Assembly (NCBI GenBank): GCA_018343915.1
Contig: JABRWF010000008.1
Span: 2,356,001-2,420,000, forward strand
Direction: 5' to 3'
DNA length: 64,000 nucleotides
Source: Agroathelia rolfsii
Taxonomy: Eukaryota > Basidiomycota > Agaricomycetes > Amylocorticiales > Amylocorticiaceae
Shown here: positions 36,527-48,122 of the stretch, in pieces
How positions within the stretch are numbered: the first letter of the stretch is position 1
Layout: each line of letters begins with the position of its first letter
Notes under the pieces: model-generated
What the model was told of the DNA's origin: nothing
The model's input: only the letters and a program-made list of their open reading frames with translations
Database searches by the model: none
Translations under genes and position numbers: made by a program

Positions 36527-39284
36527 ATGCTTCACACCTTCTTCACAAGTGTTTACGAAAATGAGAAGTGGTCCCACGTTCTTAACGAAAAATTTAATAT
36601 AAAAAAGAACTGTCGAGAGGCTCTGAAATACAACAAAGACCTAGCTGATCTCTTTAGTGAATGTGTAAAGTCAAGAGATTTCCAAAAGCTTTTTGATAGT
36701 CCCTGTAAGTTTCCAGTCTGAGAGAATGCTCCTGTCAATATCTCATATCATTTAAGTTCTTCGCGTTTCTCTCCCACGAAACGATTCGTCTCAGTCATAT
36801 GGGGTGGTTGTAAGAATCGCATCCCCTTGCTCCGATTGTGATAAACACTAACGACGGCCACCTAGTATTCTATGAGCTCAGCATTCTTATGGCTTAACTC
36901 CCGTATCTGAAAATGTGTGTCAGACTTCAAGGACGCATTTGAGAAAACATACCATTCTATCGATCCTTGCATCCTTCTGGATACCATGGATGCCTACAAA
37001 CCTTCTCGGTACAGTTCGGCTCCCGGTTCTAACTTGGACTCCAGTTCCCCACCTCGTTCCGAACCTTATAACCATTCGTTTCCTGTCATTCAATCATCCG
37101 GCATGGACAAATCATGTCTCGTGAATCACTTGGTCACTCTTCGATTTGCTATTCCTTTTAACTTGATTGAGGCTATGGAAACAAATGAGAAAGGCAGGGT
37201 GGTTGCAACCCATAGTACTCAGAACGAGATAGACTTATCGCTTCACAGGTTATGCTCCTGCTGATGCTGGGGTTGGCAACTATCTTGCCATCACTTCTCA
37301 GACTGCTGTCGTGAGGTACATGTCTTTCCTAGAAGCTCTTTTCACCAAAGTGGTCGCGGAGCTCCTGGATTTCATTCCTAGTACCTGAGAGCAAGTCGCT
37401 CAGCAGTGGTACAAAAAAAAATGAAGGAAGGGGCAACATTCGATTCCACCGGCACATACAGAACCCAGTTGTATGAATAAGTTGTTGAAGAAGCCCGGAA
37501 GGTGCATGAGGCGTTCTAGGTATGTTGATACCGCTCACAGGCTGTGCAGTTGGAAATAGGTGGTGCTACTATTCCTCAACGCCAGAATAATTTGCGGACC
37601 GCAGCCAGTACCCTTGTTACAAGGCTTCACGAGCTCTATCAGGAAACTGTTTCTCCGAGCCAATCCAAACAGTTTCACGTATTCGTTTACTTTGATGGGG
37701 CACATAGGTTCCAGTCGACTTCGGGAGATAACTATTTTCACTTCATGCGCGCCATCAAGGTCATGGGAAATACATCGATATTCTTTGTCTTTCTCTCCAC
37801 CAGCTCCATCCTTCAGTTGTTTGCTCCAACAAAGGCCGACTATCCCTCCCTCCGGGTCAGGACTAGGGGGGATCTCCACCAACCCTTCTTTGGGTTACTC
37901 TTCGATAGCTTCAGCCATCGATTTTCGAGTGAAGCAAAGGCAGCTGGCAAGCTGACACTCAAAGGGCTTTGTGGACTTGGGCAGATGTCCAAGTCTAGAC
38001 GGCCAATGTATGTAGAGCATAAAGTCATTCTTGGGGCCGAGACTCATGCTTTTCAGGTGGTACTCCTATTACGTTAGCGTCCCAAAAACAGTGGATGACT
38101 GCACTCACCCGACTATGAAACTAGCAAAGCTCAAACTGAAATAATATGTTTTCAAACGGGGTGATGAAAAATCGCATAAACTTGCGAAGGCTCGCCTAGC
38201 AGCTCTAGGATGCCGCGTCTTGCTACCGTTTGACCATTTTAGTATCAATTCTAGTAGCATGCAATCCTCCTTGGTAGAGTCATACACGCGATGCGTGTTC
38301 TACATCTCACCGACTCGTGAATACGTATGGAGTGGATATCTGTCGGAACCCATACTCTCCCAAGCGGCGGGATAGCTCCTGAACGACTCCCCCAGGAAAA
38401 TCATCAATCTCGCTCCTGAAATCATTGCTGATGCGTTCAGAAATAATCTCCTTGATCGTGGCGAGCGTGGAGAGTTTGTCGCGCAGTTGCTCCTGACGGT
38501 CACATATGACCACGTAATACTGGAGAATAAGAAGGAAACAACCCCAATCGATCAGCCTTTTCATTTTACCTTCTAAAGATTTTAGAAAAGTTATTTTGTG
38601 AAAAGATCTGGGGTCTTGTTTGTGACGCCAGGTCATTTGAAGCGCACCCTGGGGATCCCGGCCTCAAAGAAGCGTTTGCCAACGCCAGGGCTAGCTTTTC
38701 CCATTTCGTACAACTCGGTGACCACAATTCACTGAACATGGAAACAATATGTGCAATGTTCGAGCGAGGGGGTGGCATTAAACCGGGTCCCAAACAATCA
38801 TACGTTGGTCTTGTAATTGGTGTTATTTTTGCTGAAGAGACCGAGGAAATCACTAAGGACAAATTCAGCATTGCACAGATACAAGTGAGGAGTAGAGATG
38901 CGCCAGACCACGTGCCTATGGAGAGTCCTTTGGCCAGGGAAATATTCAATCATCCTGTGTTGTCCATTGTTATGGAGTTTGGAGTCGAAAAAAAACGAAC
39001 CGCGCGTGAAGATCCAATCAACTCAGAAATCTTTGAACGCCCGCGCAACTGACACGAGCACCCCAGCTGATCTCCGGCGACGTCACTACGCTATTACTGC
39101 TTACGGTTGCACGTCCGAGACTTCTCAACGCATCCCCGAAGACTCCGAAGTGTATCATACCCTTCTCGCAGTCTAGAAGCCATTCCAGGAGTTCCTGAGA
39201 AGTGAGAACCATGAGATGTTGTATGAGATGAAATCAATGATGTTCAATTCTAATACTCTGAACAATCTATCTTGGCACAACTAA
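36527..39284 (+). pseudogene. Degenerate P-loop NTPase-like gene, copy B
   Basis: This is related to the minus-strand gene at 5.6-8.0 kb. Blocks in order are KDLADLFSECVKSRDFQKLF, an intron of about 230 nt, YFKDAFEKTYHSIDPCILLD, a Walker A-like VIQSSGMDKSCLVNH (canonical GxGKS altered to GMDKS), RFAIPFNL, YMSFLEALFTKVVAELLDFI, FHVFVYFDGAHRFQ (Walker B position with DG in place of DE), NTSIFFVFLSTSS, LHQPFFGLLFDSFSH, AALGCRVLLPFDHFS, IINLAPEIIADAF, and a C-terminal HYAITAYGCTSETSQ ending NNLSWHN at 39284. Breaks include a TGA after FIPST near 37385, a frameshift at an A9 run near 37411, and others around 38640-38740 and 39050. Both ATP-binding motifs are altered, so this copy is dead or not an ATPase. 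Confidence 0.65.
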
Positions 39285-40611
39285 GATAGGTAGCACAGCT
39301 ACATGCATACATATAAAATGCAATGTATTCCTGTTACCCATCCATGCATGGAAACAAGGGGCCATGGTGGCGCTAGTTGATATGCGAATCTGGCAGACAG
39401 ATGAACGGCCAGGAAAGCGAGCGAAGAGAGTGATTTCTCCATAACAGGCCATCACGATCACAGCATTGCACAATAGCATTCTTCCTGGAATTACCTGGCT
39501 TGAATTTGCTATGTGCATGGTAAACTGTACAAAGAAGATTACAGAAACCAGGGAGGCCTTGCAGTATTTGAACATATCAAACCGTTGTTTTTAAGATTCG
39601 GCGGTCGACTCTTGGGTTTAGGCCCTGCGGAGCCGACAATAAGCATGGACCATTTTGTGAATACGATCCCCCCCCCCCCCCACAATCACGAGCATTCCCA
39701 GCGAGTCGTGGGTCTTGTCGTTTCCAAGTCAACATCCACGTCCATCGCAATGATTTCTGATATATGGCGTAATGAATGACAACCAAAGGTTTTGCAAGCG
39801 TAGTAATAATGCCCTCGAGCAAGTGGTGACCGATCATGAGGGTGATAGGCTCATAAAGAAGAGACATATTCAGGACCTGATGCAAGCTATTCAACCGATG
39901 GATACCTTTCCACCTATTGTGAGCTTTCTAACTGGCTTTGCCATTTGTTGCCTTCGGTTTCTAGTACCATCTGTAGCTCGATGAGCACAATTTCGTCCAA
40001 GCAATGTTTAGCCAGCTGCAAAAACAGTTGTGGGTTGGACAACGTGGTAGATGAGAGTGTCAGATCAATAATCACTTTGCGGCTGGCGTGTGTAGGTTGA
40101 GGTGTATGGAAAATAGTCTCCCTTAGGCAGTTATACCGTAGCCTCATGCCCATATCCCAGCATTAAGGATCCTTTTACACCATGTGAAAATAAGACGAGC
40201 GACGACGAAGAGTAGCAGTCGACATAGAAAATAAATTCCACTTGTCTACTTGTACATCGTTGTATGTAGTCAAACGGATAGCGATCGATAGAGTAAACTA
40301 CCGTAAATATAAAGACAAAATCATGTGACCCGGCACATCGATCACATATTCTAACACCATACACTGATTAGTTATAGTAATCTTCAAGTTAATCCCCAGG
40401 TATTGCCACTGCACTGCCACATACACTGCCACTGCGCCACCGTGCTAGCAGCTGTGTTGTTGTCAGCCGGCGTGCGAGTCAGCCATAGAGGCCACTTGGC
40501 CACACCAACACTCGCATCGATTCAGACTATCTTCTCACTACTCTGCTTCTAAAAAAAAAAAAACACTCTCAAGGCGTTACATCTTACTGCTCAAACCACG
40601 CACTAGAAAGA
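39285..40611. other. Spacer between P-loop relic and SPT2 gene
   Basis: No gene is well supported. It has a run of 14 C at 39668-39681. A 70-codon frame at 39772-39984 (LEQVVTDHEGDRLIKKRHIQ) reads like a protein fragment but has no partner exon. The last 100 bases, with an A-run near 40551-40563, form the SPT2 gene leader. Confidence 0.4.
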
Positions 40612-42214
40612 ATGTCCTCTTTCGCTGCCCTTATGGCGCTCAGCGCCGCTCAGACCAAGGCTGCACAGACCGATGCCCTCAAGGCTCGACAGGAACGGGA
40701 GCGCAAGGAAGAAGCAAAACGCAAGGCTCAAGAGGAGCAGGAGCGCAAAGATCGGGAAAAGGCAAAGAAGGAGCGAGAGAAGTATTTTGCTGAACAGCAA
40801 AAGGCAAAAGAGGCGGAGGAGAGAGCACAGAAGGCACGGGAGAACAGAGAGCGCGAGCTGAAGCGCAAGGAAGATGAACAGCGGGAGAACTTGCTCTATG
40901 GACCCAAGAAATCCGCTTCTTCGTCATCCTCGAGACCAAGCGGGGATGGTCCCAAATGGCCTACATCCAGCCACGGCGCTGCAAAGAACGATGCGCGTGG
41001 CAGGCGGAAGCCATCAGACGACGATGTCGATGGCTCCGGCCCGGGATCCATAGCACTCACACGAGAAGAGAAGCGAGAGCGCAGGTTACAGCTCGAGCTC
41101 AGACGCGCATACAGCCAACCGAAGCGATCTGGAGGCTCGTCAGGATACGGCAAGGCCGGTCGACGACTGCCAGGTGGTGCTGTCGATATTATCAAAGGTG
41201 CCTCGTCGTCATCGAATGGCGGCAATGCCGAGAAATCCATCAGGGCTCGCATCGCGGCAGACGCATTCTCCCTACAGAGACTCAATGTGAACAAGCGCGA
41301 TACGCGTACTATTGACGAAATCATGCAGGATCGAGCGAGGGCTAAGGGCGAGCCAAAGGTTATCAATGGGGACGAGGCACGCGAGTTTGATGACTGGTTT
41401 GGGACCAAGAAGAAGGAAAAGCCCAAGCCACCGTCTCATGCATCGACACCTCCGGAGCCCTCTCCGCCTCCACCTACGATCCCGCCCAGTATGTGGCAAA
41501 AAAAACGTTTCCATCACTCTGTCTAGTTCCTGACTCCAGCTTATTCAGAAGCCAAACCTCAAGCTCAGCCAGCCCCCCGTCCTTCACACACAGCTCCTGC
41601 AACTACTGGCTCTTCCAAACTGCCCTCATTTAATAAGAATTCATCGGCATACCCTTCTGTCGCCGCCTCCACCAAACCGGCCAAACCCTCCCAGCATAAC
41701 TCCAATGCAGCGAGAGCCCCCCTCGCCAAGTCCCATTCCACTTCAAAACCATCCGCCCAATCCACCAACTCGTCCTCGCGTGCCCAGCCACAGGTTAAGA
41801 AGCGCGTGCGATCCCGCAGCTTCTCGGATTATGAGTCCGACTACGACTCGCCTCCGGCTCCCTCCAAGCGCAGACTGCGACCGATGGACGAGCCGGACGA
41901 CAACGATATCAGTCAGACGATCTGGAAGCTGTTCGGCAAGAACAAGAGAGATTATACCAGTCGGGATGTGTTTAGTGATGACGAGGACATGGAGGCTGAC
42001 GCCAGCGCGTTGGAAAAGGAGGAGAAGTTCAGGTACGTCCCTTGTTTCTCTTTTATTGCATTTCATTGAGCGTCTGTTGATGGATTGTGATATCTCCAGT
42101 ACCCGAGTCGCAAAGCGAGAAGACGAAGAAGCACTTGCGGAAGAGATGATGCACGAGGAAGAGAAGAAGCGCAAGAAGAAGGAGAAGGAGAGGCGCGAGC
42201 GGCAACGGGATTGA
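40612..42214 (+). CDS. SPT2: SPT2-type chromatin protein
   Basis: A highly charged protein of about 500 residues. It begins MSSFAALMALSAAQTKAAQ and continues with a long basic/acidic helix (RQERERKEEAKRKAQEEQER), a Ser-rich linker, and basic segments (REEKRERRLQLELRRAYSQP). After an intron (41490-41548) and a Ser/Pro-rich stretch comes the diagnostic C-terminal SPT2 domain: RRLRPMDEPDDNDISQTIWK, LFGKNKRDYTSRDVFSDDED, MEADASALEKEEKFS. After a second intron (about 42033-42099) it reads TRVAKREDEEALAEEMMHEE and a Lys/Arg-rich tail. SPT2 binds H3-H4 and DNA during transcription elongation and prevents spurious histone loss; that role is taken from the family. The C-terminal motif makes the call firm although the rest is low complexity. 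Confidence 0.87.
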
Positions 42215-42817
42215 GAGTAGGCTCTTGTTTTCGTGCTTGCACAGGATCTTGCACTTCTCTTTTTGCTTCATACCGGACGGGTCAATTGTTCTACATTATC
42301 GGTTTAGTCCAGGCGCCTTGCGCCAAGGGGATTCAAGAGGACAGACGATGGAGGATGACGATGATCCCCAATACCACTACTTATTCAACCTTCATTTTTT
42401 TATATCTTTTCTTTTCTTGCATATATGCTTTGCACTTGCTTTCTCACTTGTTAGTCTTGTTTCCCAATACATCATCACTCACACATATCACTGGAAAACA
42501 CACAGACAGACACATTATTTCTAGCATTCATCCTATATCAACCTTCTGTAGAACACTATCTGTAAAGTAATGAATTTGCTTTTTTTTTGCTACACATTGA
42601 TCAATGTTCGAGAAATGCGAAGTCCGACAACGATAGATCCAGTCAATGTTAGGAGACGACAGATAGGCGAGCGACGATGTTGAGAACATGGTAAACTCTT
42701 GTGGTTCGTAATACTGCGTATAGTGTACGCGAATGGAATCAATCGGAGATTCGCTCGTCAGCACATTTTCGCCCTGGCCGTTATATATAACCTTCCCTTT
42801 CAAAGATACACACCTAT
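42215..42817. other. Convergent 3' region, SPT2 / CPSF6-like
   Basis: T-rich 3' flank of both genes with CA-rich patches near 42478-42515. No gene is seen. Confidence 0.5.
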
Positions 42818-44778
42818 CTAACTATCATCCGCCTTGAATCTTTTTCTTGGGCCATCGGGTATAACTTGTCCGTTGTTGCCTAGCATAGGCCCTCCGCCCC
42901 CTTGCATGAATGCGGGGTTAATGTGTCCTTGCCCACCACTACCAACTCCGAACCCGCCACGGTGGTTCATCATTCCCATGTGTCCTAAAAAATCAAAACG
43001 AGTTGGCAAGGTATACAAAGAGGGAAATGCAATGAGTAACAAGCTTCAGACACACAAACAGGAGGGAAAGGTGTATAAAGAAGGGAAGTAAGACAAAAAA
43101 ATGCTTTAAAAACCCATACCCATTCCACCACGGCCCATTCCGCCACCACCACGCATGCCCCCTCGTCCACCACCACCAAAGTTATTGAACCCGCCTCCGC
43201 CACCTGTTCCTCCACCACCCTGGAATCCACCGCCGGCGCCCATGGGTCCACCCATACCCGGCATCATGGGTAACCCACCCATGCCATTCATGCCAGCCAT
43301 ACTCGCCGCAGCAGCCATGAGGCCCATATTCATACCCATCATATTTGGTATGCCTCCTGGCCCTCCTGGTGCCGCCCCACCTCCCATAGCGCCGCCGCGC
43401 ATCATGCCTCCACCAGCCATACCGCCCCCGCGATGGTGACCCATATTCATGCCCCCACCGCCCATCACGCCGCCGGGTCCGCCGCCGCGGAAGTTATTGT
43501 TATTGCTGTTGTGAGGACCGCCTCCGCGAGAGAGGCCAGTGTTGTTTTGTGCGTTGTTGGTCATGCGATTTTCGCGTGCCGGAGGTTCTGTTGTTGAGAG
43601 GCGAGTAAGGCGTCAGTATTGGTGTATTAATCATTTCTTGAACATTAAAGAGGTAAAAAGAACCTTTTGGCAGTGTCCTGAATGGATTGCCTTGAGAGGA
43701 TTGTGATAATGAGGCAGATGCACGACGGCCTTGGAATTCGCTGAGAAATAATATCAATAATGTCAGAGGATACTTGGGACGTGATAGTTGTGAATGATTG
43801 TTTACTTGTTATCAAACCAGTTCTTAATGGCTTGAGCGTTTTCATGTGTTCCGCATTCTATGTATGCAATCCTACAAAAGAAACTCCCAGCTTGAGTTAC
43901 GTGGACGGTTATAATGTAAACCCCGGGCAGAGAACGCTGACCCTTTACTCTTGCCGTTGACTTTGTGCTCCGAGAAGGTAATATCCCTGTGATCGATGGT
44001 GACACCAACATTGAGGGCCGCCTGACGCAAATCCTCATCGCTCGTCCACTATTTTTTATAGAGGGAAGGGGAGGAAAGGTAAAGGAAGAACATGACGAAG
44101 AATACAACTCAGCGTTTCTGATACAATACAAGATTGACAGGTACTTAGTACGAACCCACTGAAGATCACCAATGTAAAGCGCGTCGAACGAGGGCCCTCC
44201 TGCACCAGCGCCGCTCATACCGTTCATGCCCATTGCCATACCTCCGCCAATATTGTTGCTGTTGTTAGCGAATCCCTGATTCATGTGCCCGTTTGCATGG
44301 CCATTAATTGTGCCCGCGCCGTTGCCATTTGTCGTTGGCGAGTTGTTCGATACGATTTGCGCTTGCGGAGACATCGTTTTCATGATCGACTGCTCAGGCT
44401 TGGGGGCGCTCATGTCTGGCGATCTGATAGGCGGAAGGGATTCTTCCTCTCTTGGACGCTTATCACCCACAGACGGCTCACGCGTCGCTGTGGTTGCAGC
44501 AGGGACTGGCTGTGGTGGTTGCAACTCCGGCTGGATCTCCTGGAGACTTAAATCATCCTTGAGGACGGTTACATGACGTATCATATCAGTGATTATGTTG
44601 TCAGGAATTTATAGAGACAGAGAAGATGGATCGAGGCACAGAGGAAAATAAATAAAGAAAAAGAGAAGAAAAATCTGCAACAGGCTGAGGTTAAGTTTGA
44701 GCGTACCTGCTCTGGCACGATGGACGGGTCGAAACCATCGTCCTCGCCGTAGATGTCGAAATCGTCGTCATGTGCCAT
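42818..44778 (-). CDS. CPSF6-like RRM protein (cleavage factor I large subunit)
   Basis: The protein starts [20 protein letters not shown], an acidic N-terminus like that of CPSF6/7. After a Pro/Gln/Ser linker ([19 protein letters not shown]) and an Asn/Gly-rich tract it has one RNA-recognition motif: [11 protein letters not shown] joined by an intron to [16 protein letters not shown], then [33 protein letters not shown] and [13 protein letters not shown]. The double tryptophan of LQWWTSDEDL is a hallmark of CPSF6-type RRMs, which act with CFIm25 in choosing poly(A) sites. The C-terminal third is an extreme Gly/Met-rich region (43106-43530) ending [12 protein letters not shown]; unlike the animal protein I see no RS-rich tail. 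Six or so introns fit. The assignment to CPSF6 rather than another RRM protein rests on the RRM motif and the N-terminus. Confidence 0.78.
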
Positions 44779-45348
44779 ACTGATTTGGCTTGTTTTTGTT
44801 TGCAAGCACTCAAGAGAGAGGGCAGACTACAGCAAGATATTGAGATTTGGGGGAGAACAATTTGTCTTTTTTGTGTGCACTAGAGACATGACGATGAAAC
44901 ATGTGTGATGGAACGACAAAAAAACACATGATAGGTGTAATACAGTGACGAGATGCAGTTTCCGTTTGCGACAAGAGAGAGAGAGAGAGAGAGAGAGAGA
45001 AAACAAGGATGAGAGGGAGTAGACGCCATGGAGGAGAATACAGTTCAACGCGATGTAACATTGAAATGAGGAAAGATACTCTCACAGACTATGTTTTACA
45101 GGAGTACAACTAGAAGAGAAAGAGTTCGTCCTGGCCTAATAGTGTTCTAGGCCTGGTAACTGGACGGGCGACACACGATTACGATAGAGACTGAGGGCGA
45201 GATGGAGGAGGATGATGGAGATGTTAACGTCAGGCTCGGGCGGAAATCCAATTCCCGGTGGCAGCTGTGGCGCGGTTTTCGACTTATAATAAATGCAAAT
45301 ATCGTCTTATTGCTCAACAGCCTCAGTGACTCTGGAATCATGCTGTGA
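44779..45348. other. Upstream region of the CPSF6-like gene
   Basis: No gene is supported. It contains the GA microsatellite and the likely CPSF6-like leader. Confidence 0.45.
44974..45001. repeat. GA dinucleotide microsatellite
   Basis: About 13 GA units about 200 bp upstream of the CPSF6-like start codon. The run reads CT-rich on the coding strand, a common promoter-proximal composition in fungi. Confidence 0.9.
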
Positions 45349-45729
45349 ATGACCCATCAGCTTGATATAGGTGCACTTCAAAGCCGCTGGGAATTATACC
45401 TGAGGTCTGCTCTCGATATTTGCCCTGTATCATCATTGGCGTTGTTGGCATTTCAAGCCTACTCCAATATCATCTGGTATTCGTGTGACTCACAACGATC
45501 CACTGCCTAGAAAGGTATCCTACGAGTCATGATGATGAATTAATTTTAGGCTTATGCTGCTCTGTGCATTCAAGCATACCATATTATGACTATCGGTGAA
45601 CCTGGAGATACAATTCTCGACTCTCCTTCTCCTGATTACTTCTATTCGGATATCCGCGGCGGATTGTACCATTCTTTCTGGCGGGACACGATTCCAACTG
45701 AATGCTTGCAGTCCATTTCAAAAGTATGA
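45349..45729 (+). CDS. Possible small three-exon gene, unrecognised
   Basis: An ATG at 45349 opens MTHQLDIGALQSRWELYLR. A GT-AG join would link it to PTPISSGIRVTHNDPLPRK, and a second, unusually short intron (about 35 nt, ending TTTTAG) to AYAALCIQAYHIMTIGEPGD and a last exon with SPDYFYSDIRGGLYHSFWRD, stopping at 45727-45729. The last exon reads like real protein, but I know no family, the second intron is below usual size, and the piece could be a gene relic. Treat it as tentative. Confidence 0.25.
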
Positions 45730-46108
45730 GCATCTAGGATACATCTGACATCTAAATCTGCTGCATCTGACGTATCGGACTCAAATGGATGGTATTTTCC
45801 TGATAGATAGACACTGAGTGCTTGAAACTTCCATTCTCATTTTCTCCAAGTTAGCTCTTTAATACAATGTTCTCGCTAGCTACGCAAATAAAATCGATGT
45901 CTATACAATTTGAAAAACAAGTTACAATACTATCGTTATGCACAACTCTCTGTTAAAGTACAAACTTCTTTTGCGAGTGCTAGATGTTCCTGACCAACAT
46001 AAAATATTACAAAATAAAATGGATAGCCCATGCCACAAAAAAAAAACTTGTATGGGTGTCGAATCTCAGTAACGTGTATAGGATATTTCCCATGCAACAT
46101 AAATAATG
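45730..46108. other. AT-rich 3' flank of the first PARP-like gene
   Basis: An AT-rich stretch with short A-runs, probably holding the poly(A) signal of the minus-strand PARP-like gene. No gene is seen. Confidence 0.45.
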
Positions 46109-47963
46109 CTAAGCATCATACATGACAACGTACGATGGTCGAATTGCATCGTTGTCGTAAACAACAAGTTCATCATGGTTGAGACTACCTCCTTTCTCTG
46201 CCAAGACCTGATGCACAGGATCAATCATACTATGGTGACCCACAAATGCAAACAATACTCACGGAATCATATCCTATTGGTGGAGCCGTCAAAGTGGTGT
46301 CGTCGTACATTAGTTTCTTTCCCTTCCCAACGACGACCTTGTTTAAAAGAACAGCCTTCAACGCAGAAGGTGCGGAGTTCGTTGAGTAATCATTCGATCT
46401 ATGCCGCATGATTTAGTTGTTTTATATATATATAAGAAAGCAGATGGATTCTTACTTCGACGATGTAGACGATGTGTAGATGCCGCGTCCGAACCTAAAG
46501 AAATGACAAAATTCGTTATTCGAGGACATATTATCAGGAATGTATGTTGTTACCTTCCCCATCCAGTCTTCTTTCCGAATAATCCAAGATCGAACGAATT
46601 CTTGGCTATGCAACACAAGGAACAGGTAGTGGACGAGCAGAAATTCGTATTCCCTTTCTCTCCCAGATTGCATTCGCGCTTTGTGCCGTGCCAACGGCGA
46701 TTGACGTTTCCGCGCGTACGACCTGCAGAAGCGAAATGTCCTTTGAGCTCCACGGCCGTGCTGCGCAAAGATTTAGTTAGTAAGCATCAGTCATAATTCC
46801 CTGCAGATTGCACATACCAGTATGCATCGTAGCGGGCTTTCGAGGCACTTGTCGTCATGATCTTGTATACGCCTCTAACGGTGGGTACGGGGGAACCTTT
46901 GTGACGCCACGAAGTGCCGAACTGATCCGCCACTACGAATGAAATGAAGTCAGACCATGGATCCTTAAACTAGGTTCATATAATTACCGCTCTTGAACGT
47001 AACATGATCCTCAGGGATCTCCAAAATACATGGTGCGCGCTTCTCGGCATCATCTTCACAGGTCTTGCTGCAAAAATGGCTGTTTGACTGCTTCGGCTGT
47101 TTGCGGCAAGCAAGGCAAGCAGATTTGGCCAACCTAAGAACGAAATTAGGGGGAAAAAAAGGACGTCAACAGTGATTGATTTTACGTCTTGTGAGCCATA
47201 GAGCAGTAATCGCTCGTATCGCCATGGTTCCCTTTGAACTGGGGTGCGTTGCATCCCGGAATCTTGCATACTCCTACAGCTAATACGTCCGTCTCCGAGT
47301 CAGAAAAAGCCATCAAACATGGATATATGCGTAACATACTCTTCGATGTGTGCTTCTGCTGCCCATTCGTGGCACTAGCGCTATGCGCACATGCCTTTGA
47401 GCAGTATTTGTGTAACTGTGTACCATCATAGTACTTAGGTCTGGCATGGCAATGCTGATATGCTATTAAGAACGAGTCATCAAAAGGTTTGAAATTGGTG
47501 GCATACCTCGCACAATGCGTTATTTGTCGCGGCTGCGAGTGCCTTTGCGGCACAAGTCCGAGAGCAATAATCATGGGCTTTGTGTCCATCGATATACGTT
47601 GGTCGAGCGTGGCATTCCTAATCGATAGTTAGCAGAGTAGATGTAGATACAAGACAGATAACTTACTTGGCATAAGGTTGGAGCCTGATTCGTGGAAGTT
47701 GTGGTGGTCCCGCCATTGCCTGTAGAAGGCTTCGTGTTTGTACTAGCGTTCGATGCGGCCTGCGCAGAGCTAGTATTTGCGGAAGAGGGCGGCATCGGCG
47801 GCAGCATGGCGGGAGGCGCTGTGGATGGAGGCACAGTCACTGGAGCGCTAGCGGTGGTGGGAGCACTCTTAGTTAAGCTCTGGAACAGGGGGTGCTGCGA
47901 CGCCATGGCCGCAGCGGAAAGAAGGGACATTGCTGTCTGGAAGGGGGGGATAGTAGTGGCCAT
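46109..47963 (-). CDS. PARP-like ADP-ribosyltransferase with zinc modules (gene A)
   Basis: I start it at the ATG at 47961-47963 (MATTIPPFQTAMSLLSAAAM); the upstream in-frame codons lack an ATG. After a Ser/Thr/Pro linker come four Cys/His modules, probably zinc-binding: ECHARPTYIDGH...YCSRTC, HCHARPKYYDGT...YCSKAC, CKIPGCNAPQF...DYCSMAH and CLACRKQPK...HFCSKTC. The ART domain follows: VADQFGTSWRHKGSPVPTVR, GVYKIMTTSA, the NAD-binding histidine motif RRWHGTKRECNLG, CSLCCIAKNSFDLG, FGRGIYTSSTSSKSNDYS, and NHDELVVYDNDAIRPSYVV. His, Tyr and Glu of the classical PARP triad are all present. The family would transfer ADP-ribose from NAD to protein or nucleic acid; poly or mono activity cannot be told. 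Introns of 50-70 nt split it into about ten exons. The stop is at 46109-46111. Confidence 0.82.
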
Positions 47964-48060
47964 TGTCCCGCAAGTGGCTTTGTGCGATAAGTTGAATGAG
48001 TGGGGAGGAGTTGATACGGTAGACACAATGCACGACCTATGTGGGGATCTACGGTCATCG

Positions 48061-48067
48061 TATATAA
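48061..48067 (+). promoter_or_regulatory. TATA element between divergent PARP-like genes
   Basis: TATATAA lies 56 nt before the plus-strand ATG at 48123 and about 100 nt from the start of the minus-strand gene. It suits the plus gene best; because the run is nearly symmetrical it could serve both. Confidence 0.45.
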
Positions 48068-48122
48068 GTTAAGGCGGTGATCTCCGTGGACATCAAAAAC
48101 GAGGCTCACACATGGATTTCAC

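Noticed and set aside
43155..43439. Proline-rich frame on the plus strand
   Set aside because: It is the complement of the Gly/Met-rich tail of the CPSF6-like gene.
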